Below are positions 49,475 to 62,100 of a DNA stretch of 64,000 nt, one piece after another (position 1 is the stretch's first letter; each line of letters opens with the position of its first letter). Both the position numbers and the translations under genes were made by a program. The notes under the pieces were generated by a model. The model was not told the DNA's origin, did no database searches, and saw nothing but the letters and a program-made list of their open reading frames with translations. Source of the DNA: Mycteria americana (Eukaryota > Chordata > Aves > Ciconiiformes > Ciconiidae); assembly GCF_035582795.1 (NCBI RefSeq), contig NC_134371.1:48525001-48589000 (forward strand), in the 5' to 3' direction.

Positions 49475-50078
49475 CTCTAATTAATAAACTTTAATTAACC
49501 CCCCAAAATTTCAGTCCCATGGAGTTTTTTTTTTTGCTTTGCAACCTCCATATTGAACATGCGTTCGATTACAATAGACTAAAACCAATACCCTGATACT
49601 ATTTTAGCATCTTTTCTTCTGTCCCATGGAGGACTGCTTATCAGATGTCTATGTTAGCCCTATTTTATGTGATGATGACCAGGCACGGTGCTCAGTTTGC
49701 ATACAACAATTTGTTTGACCTCCTCCGCTTTGGTTAATAACCAAATCTTTTCTAAGTATTTGCTTGTCACACCAATCAGATTTCAGGTAGGCGTTCATCG
49801 CATTACCCATCGGAAATAAAAATAAATCATATAGGTAGGGTGCAATATGCTCTCTTAAAATGATGCCTAAAACACTGACAAAACTAATGATATCTACTAA
49901 TGACTAAAACCAAAGGTAAACTAATGAGCAGCATGACATACTAGCTAGACATACAACATAACAGCCAAGTAGCATCTGCCAATTTGACTTGAGGGTATTT
50001 TTTTTCTTACATCAACTAATTAATCTAATATTACTGAATATAATCCATGTGTAGGATGCCAAGCAACTCTTCAGAATT
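49475..50078 (-). other. Probable 3'UTR of the tandem-exon gene
   Basis: Follows the TGA at 50079-50081. The only candidate polyadenylation hexamer before the SLC35A3 promoter is ATTAAA (plus-strand TTTAAT at 49490-49495), without a strong GT-rich element after it. The end is therefore tentative. Confidence 0.35.
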
Positions 50079-50177
50079 TCATATAGACCATTTTGATGTA
50101 GCAGCAGAGAGACCAAAGGCACTCAAAACACTGAGTAACAGCAGGAATCGGGGAGTGGAGTGTTTCCCAGCAGAGCT
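50079..50177 (-). CDS. Terminal exon with hydrophobic tail
   Basis: The acceptor is a strong pyrimidine tract (TTCTTTTTTTATAG). It is read in phase 0, as set by the preceding exon, and encodes 32 residues then TGA. It starts with small residues (Ser-Ser-Ala-Gly), followed by a short basic/polar spacer, then the hydrophobic stretch FLLLLSVLSAFGLSAAT and five final residues. This layout (small omega-like residues, spacer, hydrophobic tail) fits a GPI-anchor signal; a single membrane anchor is the alternative. Confidence 0.6.
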   Translation of the reverse strand, partial: SSAGKHSTPRFLLLLSVLSAFGLSAATSKWSI

Positions 50178-53100
50178 CTATAAAAAAAGAAAGCAATTTG
50201 ACAAACCCAATTCAAAATAGTTCTATTTATTACTATTATAAAAGCATAGAAAGTTTCAGAGAAATCTTTTCCCATTAGCCGCCTTCTATTATGTAGACAC
50301 TTCCGATGTTAAAAGATCATGTGCCACATTTATAGCACACGTAAATCAACAGATGTTCAGTTTTCAAGTGATAGGCAGGATCAAAAGTATAAAGCACTTA
50401 TGTGGTCCCACTTTTCCTCATTTTTGTTGATACTATTCCCATATATTATGTTGCACATGTATTCTCGAACGTTTATTCAGATATGGGAAATCTAACAGAT
50501 ACCTCCCAGTATAAACAATACTTTTGGTTTTCTCAATGTGTATAGGAAGAAACCAGTAGAAACTACAAAGAGGAAAAGTGCTTACCACTTGACTGCCGCC
50601 TGAGGAAGGTGAATTCTGAAAACAAACAAATGAATAAATCTAGAAGTGTTCCTACCCAACGGTTTTGAACACAGTTTTGCCTGTGATCAACAAAATTTTA
50701 ATAGCTTAACCCCCAGCACGGTTTTAAGGTGTTCAAGAGGAAGGTAGCTTTGCAAAGATAAAGTAAATAGTTTTAGTTACACACTCTATCTCATCTTACA
50801 CCTGAAAATTTCAGCTAAAATTGATGAAAGGGCAAAAGTCTATTTTTCTCTCATTCCATTATTATATTCCATACAGAGTTTTCCATCCCTATAGTTGAAA
50901 GAGGACATTAAAAATTGATGAGTACTGGGGGAAAAAAAAAAAAGTGCAAAACCAACCAAGTGACCTGCCGGTGAAAAACTCAAAAGTCTAGCTTATTTAA
51001 AAAAAAAAAAAAAAAGTGAAGGATTAACTGAGCAGAGCCTATAAAAATCTACACAAAGAACAGGAATTTAAAAATAGAGGACAGCAAATTGTAACAAGGC
51101 CACTAACTGGAATGTGAAGCAAGAGAGATTCAGATTTAAAATATAACTGATATTGAAATAGCTTTCCCAGGCTGAGGCCATATTTTCCACAGCAATTTCT
51201 TTAAATATGCTCTAATATAAATGGAACTAATACAGAATATTCTCTTGAAACCAAATCACCCCGAAATTGCTCTATCAACCACCCAGGTTCTTTGTTTACT
51301 AAGAAAAGAAGATGAAAATGCTGTGATGAAAGTATTCTTACCACTTTCCCAGAATAAGTGCTTCCTGAGGTAGGGAAGCCCTGTAAAATAATTATAAACC
51401 ATTTATTTTTGTTGTACAACACTCCTAGTGAATTGTGTCCAAAGAGCACACAGCAGTCTCGAAAATGCCCTAGATATTAGTAGTTTTGATACTGACTTTG
51501 ATTTTACCTTTTTCCTTGCACTTTTTTCCCCTATTTTAATTTAATGGTCTCAAGTAAGCACAGCTGTGTCCTCTTTATTCCAGGAAAGGTTTCAGAGGAT
51601 TTTCAGAGCAATGTATCATTGACTGAACTACAAAGTTTGAAACTGAAACAGTTACTCTGATATTTAAATACATCATTCTTAATAGAATGATCCAAGCATG
51701 TTCCTATGTGTAAGAAACAGAGTATATCAAAACTTTGCTATGGGAGAAATGAATGCTGCTTCATCCTAAGGTTCAAGTTTGAACAAAATATTCCAATTTT
51801 TATTCGTCAGTTTTCTCAGACATTTACCATTGTAACATAATTTTAAATTTCACCCTCATTATTGTTACCTATTTTAAAAACCAATATTGACATTTCTAAC
51901 ATGGTTGTGGAATACTGAATATCCTTACTGGCTTTCCTTGATGACTGCCTCCTGAGGAAGATGAACCCTGAAAAAAGATAGCCATTTTCAACTCTAAGCC
52001 TATTTGTACTTCAGTATATTCTTGCTATCTGGAATAAAGGACCACAGGAGCATGAACACTATTTCGTGTCCAGTCATCCAAAAATCCCAGGGAAAAGCTT
52101 ATCTGAAATATTATTAATATTATGGATATATTAAATACAAATATTTAATATCTTTCTGTCACAAGTATTCTTTTGAATGATGTATTAGAGAATTTAATTT
52201 GACGTTCTCAAGAAGAAAGAGCTGTTTTGTAGTTATGATGTGTTTAATGTATAGAAAGGAAAAAATAATAAGATCCAATTAAACATTAATTCACCTGGAA
52301 TCAGTCTACATTTAGATTTGGCGAGGGGGCGGACAGGGACAACAAAGGTAAATGTTACAGCCCTACTGGAAGAAAGCTCTAATGAGGAAGGTAACCGAAA
52401 ATAAAAGTGGATGCTGAAAAATTAGGTGTTCTACAAGAGTCTTAGTTTTCTGGCAAAGTTGCTCTGCTTATTTGAATGGCATTGCCAACAGGAAATCATA
52501 TAAACTTTGACTCTTTAAGAAATGCCATCAAATATGGTACACAAAATGTCTCACCTTTATGATTCCTTTATAAGAAAATGTAACATTTGTGCCCACTTTT
52601 TAATAACAGGTGGATACATCTTATTTTCTATAAGAGATAAACTAAAACATTGTGTGTGCTTATTTATATCTCCTGCCATTGAATGACAACAAGAGCAAGG
52701 TCTAAATTATAGTAAAAAAGTGGTCTGAAATGGGAGAAGATGAAAATACATATAGTCAAATGTCAACTATTATTTCCTTCAAAAAGAAAAAGAAAGTATT
52801 TTCTTCAAAAGAAGCCAGAAATACTTAAGACAATGCATATAAAATCAATGAAAAAGCGAGCCCTGAGTAAAAAGTGTATGATTACTATGAATTTAAACAG
52901 AAATAGCTGTTGAGAAGTCCCTTACAAAAAAAAAAAAAAAAAAAAAAAAGGATCCTGTAATCTCATTCTGTGATTACTAGAACTAATCCAGAGATTGACT
53001 AGAAGTTCAGTTACAGAGTAAAATTCTGGCTCAAAACTATGGAACTGTATGAAAATAAATATTGTGTTTGATTTGTTGAGATTATCCCATATAAGTAAAT

Positions 53101-56100
53101 CATGTGACACTCTTTGCATATTTAAGTAATTCTCAGAAAAAACGTCTAGTCCGTAACTAACTGAACAGAATTTTTTTAACAGGCTTATAAGAAAAAAGGT
53201 AAACTTGAAATTTTTTTACTTACTGGTTTACCATGCTGTCTGCCTCCAGAAGAATATGAGCCCTGTAAGAATTCAATCAGACATCTATTAATTGAATGAA
53301 AAAATCTCCTATCACTGTCTTGAGACAATTTGTGCAGTACTTGGACCAACTTATTTGCATGTTGTTTGAACAAAAAGTAACTGGGGTACCTAAAACTTAA
53401 ACTATCTACTACATACCAAAACAATGGCAATTTGTTATTCCGAAACAAGAAAGTGGTGTTATAAAATACAGTATAGTGATTATAGTTTTACACAGAGCAG
53501 TAATTCATTGTAACCAATTCTTTTATTCAGCTGAAATGACTTTAATTGATATTACCTCAACTATTTAAGCTCAGTAAAATGGCCAAATGAATGTATCTTT
53601 CAGCATCAAGTAACTGATGTGATCCAGACAGTACAGGGAAAGAGTTAGGAGTGATGGGATGGGAAAAGAATATACTCACCTGCCCGCCATACTGGCTGCT
53701 TCCTGAGGGAGAAGATCCCTATTAAAAAAATCACAGGAAACCTAAGTGCTTAAGTGTTGGCAGAATAACAGCAGTTACTTTTTTTTTTTTTTCTGTGCAG
53801 AATGAAACGTCACAGAAGGACCTTTTGACAGGGATCTCAGTAGAAATCTGGAAAGTATATTAATCTAAAAAGGTGCAGTGAAAGACTTCTGACTTAATTC
53901 CACTAAGTTCCTTAAGAGTTGAAAGTAGCAGATTTGGCAAACAGTCACAAAACACCTGCTAAGATGATTCTCTGACATAAATATACAGATATAAAGTTTC
54001 TTTAAGTATGGCTCTGTTCAAGAGAAAAAAAAAATCTACTTTATTTGTGATTTTCTGCTAGGTCAAACGTGTTCAGACAGTATCATGTGTATTATTGTAA
54101 GAGCATCCTTATTATTCCAAATAAGTAATTCAGGAAAAAATTGTTTTGCAGCTCTTAAAAATCCTCCCCATGCTACAAGAAATTATCTTAATAAAGTGAT
54201 ACTGGACTCAAATGCTTGCCAATGGAGTAAAAAGAAATTAAATTATTTTTTAGTATAGCAGAGTGAAACATTGCGAAGTGATACTAATGAAAAATATGTT
54301 CCATCTTCTTATTAGATAGCCAGCCATTACATCTGTTAACTATTTGGGCTAGTAAGATTTCTTGATCATTGACAAACTACTAAGTCTACAAAAGGTACAT
54401 AGGGAGCTGCTTGCAGTAAGAGACTCGAACTGCAGCTGAAGATGAGGAAAGTAGTATTATTGTGGGTAACACACCAGAATTTATATTTTCAAAGCAATAT
54501 CTACTGGTATATTTTGTACCAGATTTCCAAGTATTTAATCTAAACAAATGCAAAAAGAAGGATAACTTCAATATAATTGAAAACTAAAACAGAAAGTAGA
54601 TTTTGAACTGGTGTCATAGCAATGTGAAACTGAAACATAAACATGGTTAATTAAAATTATCTCTTGAGATAAGAGGCATTCTGAGGTAAAACAACTAAAA
54701 TTATGATCTATTCAGTTTCTTTAAATTGAATTTTATTCATGCTACTCCATTTCAGTTACTGAGAAACGGTCGCTGTTTTCAGATATTTATTGAGAGTAAA
54801 ATGACTCTGAAAAACTGACTGGCAGTATATGCACTGCATCATATTTTTCATTTAATAAATAGCAAGTAGGAAGAAGATGTTGAAAACAAAGAAAAGTTGC
54901 TTGCCTGTCCACCATACTGACTGCTTCCAGAATATGATGAACCCTGTAAAAAGAATGTGAAACTTTTGTAAATAATTTTTTTAAATACCACCTGGCATCA
55001 AAAACACCTGGACCTAATCTAAACAACTCTCATGACACCGATCAACTGGAAGAACTTTACGCAGTTATTAATGCAGTGGCAAATGGCTACTTATCCGCAC
55101 ATCATAGTAGTGCTTTGTGCAATGAGATGAACCCCATGAATTATTCTTCAGTATTTTTTGAGGTAAATACAAAGTAAAATCTTGGCTCTAGTATTTAGAA
55201 AGATATAACTGAAATGTAAAGAGTGATTCAATAAAAGCCACATGCACTCTCTGGAGTTATTATCCCTATCTCTGTGACTAAACCTAACTTAATATTTAAT
55301 GGCTTCTGGGCAAATATGGCAACTGAGCCATGTTTAGTCCTGAGGAACTCATCTGTGTAAACGTTAAAGACAAATGGCCTACCTGTCCACCATGGTAGCT
55401 GTTTCCTCCAAAAAAGCCCTGTATTCAACAAAAATAGCAATGTTTACTCTGTATTAAATTCAATGTCATGTAGAGGAAAAAACAAGAGAACATATTGTCC
55501 TGTTGCAATGATCAAGTCATTTACACTATTGCTAGTATACTTTTCTATTTGGTTGATTAAACAAGTAAAGGATTTAGTTTCGATTCATCCTTATTCCTTC
55601 AGATTATTTGCTTGCAAAGACAAATAAGCTGATAATTTATATGTTGTTTTCAGCACTTCTGATTCTCTGAAGTGGCATATATACCATGAGTGGTAAACTT
55701 ACGGCATGTGGGTTTTGCTTGATTTCATAATCCCAGAAAGAGAAGTAGTCATCTAAGCAATTTTGACTATACTGAGACAACAGAAAACTGAACCCTCCCT
55801 CAAAAGTAAATTAGCTTAATCAGCAAAACAGTGGGTTATTTAGTTTTTTTAAGTATTTACAAAAGTATAGGGAATATACTAATTAGACAGAAAAATGGAA
55901 ATAGCTTTAACTTTTTAAATGCGTTGCTCTGCTCCCACTTGGAGGCATTTTGGGCCAAGATTTTAGATCTAAGTTTCACTAGTTCAATCATACTGTTAAT
56001 AACCATCGTAAGAAGAGCACTATTACACACATGTGTCCAAAATCCAGTACATATACTATGAGATATTTGGGAAACAGATTCTTAGAAAAGTCCCAGGCCT

Positions 56101-59100
56101 CTCTTACAAACCAAAAGAAATTAAATGCTTTGAAGCAGTTTTTCATGTCTGGATATTTTACAGAATTAGCACTAGTCTTCCTTTAATACAGATACTGGAG
56201 AACGTTACTACTTGTTTAATCCAGGGTGGGGAAAGTGCAATTTATTTTCCGTGTATTTGTTTGAAAATAGAAATGCATCTGAGTAGCTAGTTCTGAATAC
56301 AATACTACAGTTGCAAGTCACTTAATATTTTTGTCCTTAGCAGGTTCAAAATTTTTTTTCACATTGTGCTAAAATGAGAACTTTCATCATACATATAAAT
56401 GCACAGACAGAATTATTTCAAGAAATGTAGTTCCTTGGGAATTTTCCAGTATGTGTACATACTATGAAAAATATACAAAGACAAAGAATACTTACTGAAC
56501 TTCCACCAGGGCACACACATCCACCCTGTATAAAACACAACCAAACTTATTTTCCTGAGTCTATGACTGGAAGAGGCCTCTGAATTAGTAAATCAAACTT
56601 CTGCTACTGCAAGAAAACGCAGTATAAAATCCTGCTCATAGACTCACCAAGCTCCATCTAAAAAGTAGTTTCTTTCTCTCTCCACTATCCTTTCAGGCTA
56701 GCTGTGCACTTACTGATCAAATTTTTAAATATAGTCTTCTAATTTCTCATTTAAACTTACAGTAAAAACCTTACTCACCAAAAGGATGAGTAAAAAATTC
56801 TGAGTAGTGCTACAGAAAATAGTTTGGGGTTTTTTTCCCTAAAGAGGCCAGAGCACCTGGAATACATGCAGTACTCTTTCATGCTACAAATGTTACAGAA
56901 AACACTAAAGATGACTTCCAGTGGAGGCCTACTAGGTGATTTCTACTCTGATAAAACTGAGAGGTGGCCAGGGGTTCACCATTCAGTGTCTCACCTTCCA
57001 CATTCCATCTGCATGAAATGTGTAAGAAGAAAAATATTTAGCACCAAAGCAGGTACGGAAGCCCAAATACAATGGCCATTCAGACAGCTACTACTGGCTA
57101 CTCTGGCCTGCAGGATGTCTGAATGACACGGAAAAAGAAAGTAACATGTTGCTGAGGCTTTGGGCAAAAAGGGCAGTGGTGAAGTAAAACAGTTTTTGTG
57201 AAGGAAAGATATGCAAAGTAAATTGTGAGTGCCTGACACTAGCACAACTGAATGGTGTGGAGAAAGAAAAGCGTACCTGTCTATCAGACAGGCTGCCTCC
57301 TGAAGAGGAGCCCTGGAAAAAATGAGTAACTAATTATGTTACTGAGTAATATTCTCACTTGTTCTCTGTGGTCCTTAGGTTTTCAGATTGCTTCTCTTTA
57401 AACATAACAACAAAAATGGGTTTCTTAGAACCACAGTCTGTTTAAGGAAGCATTTCTATGCAGATCATTCACTATATCATGATCATTCACTCATATATCA
57501 TTCACTCATATCATGATCTGACATACCAGACAGACCCATACTTAGCAATCCTCACTCAGTTTGGCTTAAAGCTATTCTTTCTTAGAATGTTCCTTTTTTC
57601 AAAAAATACGTGTCAGTTTCCCTAATGAACTGTGTACCAAACCTGCAAATACTATGAAAGCAGGAGTTTTACCTGTCTGCTATACTGGCTGCTTCCTGAC
57701 GAAGCTATACCCTAAAGAAATGAGAAAGCATTTATATTTGTTGTACATTCTTTAACTTATGATCTGTCACAGAAAGACACACTTTTATTTGTCTTCCATG
57801 GATGCAAGTATCACAGGAATGCGAACACTTCCTTTATAACCATACTGAAATCTATTGGCCTTTACAATGGCTACTGTTTAAACAGAACAATAAAGTTTAA
57901 ATCAAAGTCAGCTTCAGGCAGGTGTGAGTAGTGCTGCTGCACTGGATTGTGTGCTCAGGGCAGCCTCCTGTGTTTTACTTTCCTGAGTGGGCTGACCCAG
58001 CAGAAGGTCATATATTCATCTATTCTGCCTAAACACTGCTTTGCTGTAAGCCACCCCTTTATAAAATATTCTGTTTTTCACAAAACAGAAAAAGACAGAA
58101 AGGTGAACAATGGAAAAAACAACCCATAAATAGAAAAACAATTCTCACCTGTCCTCCATAATGGCTGCCACCTGAGAAAGATGGACCCTGAAGCAAAGTT
58201 GCCAATTATTTCTCTATCAGAAAGCTTCTTTAAGGGTTTTTGAAAGAAAGACTATTTTCTTTCTCTGTTGTACAATGAAAGATTACAGAAAGATAAACAC
58301 TTAACCTATTCCTTTATGTGTTCTATACAAATTAGAGATGGTCTGTAACATATGAATCTTCCTTAATACTGATCATGAGCCATTAGGATTATATACCTAG
58401 TTTTGGGAGACTGTATTTGGACTGAAAATCTCTTTCTCCTTTAATTCCCTCTCCAATAAATATGACAATAAATGTTTTCAGAGGCCAAGGATGAGTTTGT
58501 TGGGGATTTCACTCCATATTAAAGGCTATACCACTAGGCAGCACTATGAACCCTATCCATCATCCTTCATTTCACAAGGGCATGAAACACCTTCCCTTAA
58601 CAACTCCTGACCTTCTCTCCTGTTCCCCTCCTGAGACATACTACTCCTCTGGTATCAATTCTTACATTGCATTTTGCTGAAGGAAGTGAAGTATTCCATA
58701 GGTTGAGGTAGAGGAGGAATGCAATCTGCTTCCAGCCACTCCTTACTGTTAGAGCTAAGAAACTATGATAGCAGCAGAAGGGAAATGGGTCCAGAAGGAG
58801 GAGGGCAGGTCAGAGGGTAGAACAAGGCCAGAACTGTATTTACTGTGATACAATAGAAGTACTGGCCCTTCATAGTTTTTGTATTGTTTCAGATTATATA
58901 TCTTTACATACCTGATCATCTATTACCAGATTAACAGAGTTTACTCAAAATGTTATTTTTTCAGTCAATAGAAAAGTATAACGTTTTGATGTAGAAGCTG
59001 GGTGTTAGGATAAGGACTACACAGGAAGAGATTCTCACCTGTCCTCCGTACTGGCTGCCTCCTGGAAAAGGTGAACCCTGAACAAAAAGAATTAAACTAC

Positions 59101-62100
59101 ATCCGTGTCATAGTACTCCTTTAAACCATGCTCCATATGAAGGAGAAGTACCTAATTTCTTTCAGTGCAAAACTGAGTGGACTGAACCAGACTGTACAAA
59201 AAAGAGTGAGACTCATCTGCATTTACCATGATGCATCAGAAATTACATCTCCTAAAAACTCTCCTGTGGCTTTGTATCATGTACATTCATAACTGCTATA
59301 TACCTAGCAACAAATCAAATAAAACATGAAAGAAAAACCCCCATATCCTTAAAATGTTCTTTTACATGGAGAACTACCAAGTCTCTTGGATAAAGTAGTA
59401 AACACTCCAAGGGAAGAATTCTCACCTGTCCACCATGCTGGCTGCCTCCTGAGGAAGGTGAACCCTGAATATCAACAAAAAGGGAAACTGAAACTTCTTT
59501 ACACCCATTTCATGGAATCATACAATCATTTCATGAAGCTTTTAAAAATTTTGGTCAGCTTCATGAAGTATTAATTTATTTCAGAAAGACATGACCTCTA
59601 GTCCTGCAAATTTCAGGAGCAAATTGAGTTAACCATGTATTTCACATTCTATTTTTTCTTAGTCTTAAATAATGGTCTTCATCTGAACTTGTTTTATTTA
59701 ATCACACTAGCACCAGAATGCTACAGAGAAAGATTTACTGAGAAGATTTTAGACTAAGATAAATAAAGCTAAGGTAGACAGCTGGGCAGACAATGAATAA
59801 ACTACAAGTTTGCATAGGTCAAAACTACAAAAGTAGGGACTATTAATGCTTACTTGTCCACCATAATGGCTGCCTCCATAAGAAGATGGTCCCTGGAATA
59901 ATATTGAAAATCAGTTATTTCTGAATACATAATTCATGGAGATGAGCGGCAAAGACATCTGTATTTTGTCATTTGACTGTTTGTTTGTAATCTCCCCAGA
60001 ATAAACTCTATATTTTTGTCTTCCTTGAATTCACAGTACTACTACACAGAATAGATCACTATAAAGTTTCTTGAAATATTAAATTGAGTTATCTGGATAA
60101 TCCTTTACTTGTCAAGAGTAAAATAATGGTAAAACAAATATATCATATAAAATATTAAAAGTAAGAGCTTACATGTCCACCATACTGGCTAGCTCCAGAG
60201 GAATATGAATCCTGTAAAGAATACCAAATAAGTGAATTACCTGCTGTAGGATTTCCTTAAATCAAAATATGACTCTCCCAGGACAATAGGAGCAAGAAAG
60301 CAAGGTAAGAGTGAAGGCAGGCAAGCAGGACATTCAGTATGCCTTAATAACTAGAGTTCAAGCCTTACAAGCTAACTTGGAGAAATACCTGAGTTCCTAA
60401 GCAAGTGTGGAAGGCAAAAAACCCTACTGCTTTGTTTGTGTGACTTGTTGGGAAGGTTAAAGCGGCATTCTTTCAAATTCTTTCTCTACTCATTTCTGGA
60501 GAATGGCATTTCTTTATTTGGAAAGCTGAATCCTGGGCCAAAGCCAGCAGTAAAAGATTGGCTACCTAACAGGACCCTGAAAACCAAACCAAGCAAGTTT
60601 ACTGAAACCTCATACAAGAAGACATCTCTTTAAAGAGGGGATATTTGATTTGTTTTTCTTCTTAATGGAATTAGGTCCACTAGGAATCAAAAATGCTCGT
60701 TCATTCTTTGAATCACATTTTGATTCATTCTTTCCCCACACCTATTTTTTTGTGTGAGCTTCATTATGCAAGTTTCACGAAAACAAGGGCACTATTTACT
60801 AAAAAAGCCATCATGTATAATTTTAAGGACATATCATACTCAATGATGAATTTAATTTACTGAGTTTTTGCTCTTTAAACATAGTTCCCATATCAAAACT
60901 GAATTTAATTGAGTTTGTGAATAACCATCATTTTCAAAAGTGGCAAGCTGGCTCTCCTTTTGGAATGAGTGCTTACTTGGCTACTGTATTGGCTGCCTCC
61001 AGAAGAAGATGAGCCCTGGGGGGAAAAAAAAAAAAAAGAAACCAGTTATTTTTCTCTAACAGAACTATTTTAAAGCAAAACTTCTTGAAGGACAGCAGTA
61101 TATAAATTTCTGTTTTAAACTTTTTTGCTTGGGTTTAAAATCCACTCAAAATGTAAAATCTAGCTTTCCCTACTTTGTTAATACATCTAAAATTTAGTGT
61201 GTACCTGTCCACCAGAATGGCTGCCTCCAGAGCCCTTTCAGAAAGGAAATACCAGTTATTTCACTTCAAAGGATGTGACTGAATGATAGGCAGCTTATTT
61301 CTTTCAGTTTAAAATCAGCACACTGAAGAATGACATCCCCACAAAAAGCTTTTAATATTCATTTTTGCAGAGTACTACAGAACTTTTGAGTACTCTGAGC
61401 TTCCACAAGATCTCCTAAGCTCATGAAGAAATGAAACTGTTTTGTGTTTAGTATGTAATGTTAAGCATCTATCAGAAATGTGTCCTTCATAAGGAATCTT
61501 AACTGTGTAAAATGACTTTTCAATTGCCCTGTAAAGAAGATATTAAAGACAATGTTCTGAGGTAGACTGCAACATATAGTTGGGGGAGAACTAAGATCTA
61601 CATTCAGTATGCAAAAGCCATTCTCGCATGCTGAGGTACTGGGTGCATCTATGCATTAAAGTACAGATCAGGAGTGTGCCTTTGAGACAAAACCCCTGAT
61701 AGTTGCCACTCACTGTAGTTTGTTTTGCATCATGGAGCGGTCTCAGAGTGAATTAGTTGGATGCCTTTCAGATTAAATGAAATTGTAAAACGCTTTCTAG
61801 GGGCACACTTAATGCATTCAGATAGTAAACAGACTTTTGGTCCATGGGACCAGACCAGAGCAAACCCTTCCTGAAATGTGTGTAGTGTGGCCATCAGTTC
61901 ATGAGAACTGATTGTTTCACTCTGTAGAGTGAAACAATCCTAGCAGTTTGCAGTACTTGTCGATGTAGACACAACCACTATGTTCCCTCAATCTTTATAC
62001 ACAATCCCTGATTCCAAACTGCTGTCCAAAGACAACCAAGTCAGTAAAAAACCAGAAAATCAGTCCCAATTGGAAGTTTCAAAGGAAAAAAATCCCAACA

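Noticed and set aside
50586-61234. Treating the repeated 39-mers as a dispersed minisatellite or CRISPR-like array
   Set aside because: Spacing is irregular (about 300-1300 bp), units are precisely bounded by splice signals and keep frame, and the host is eukaryotic.
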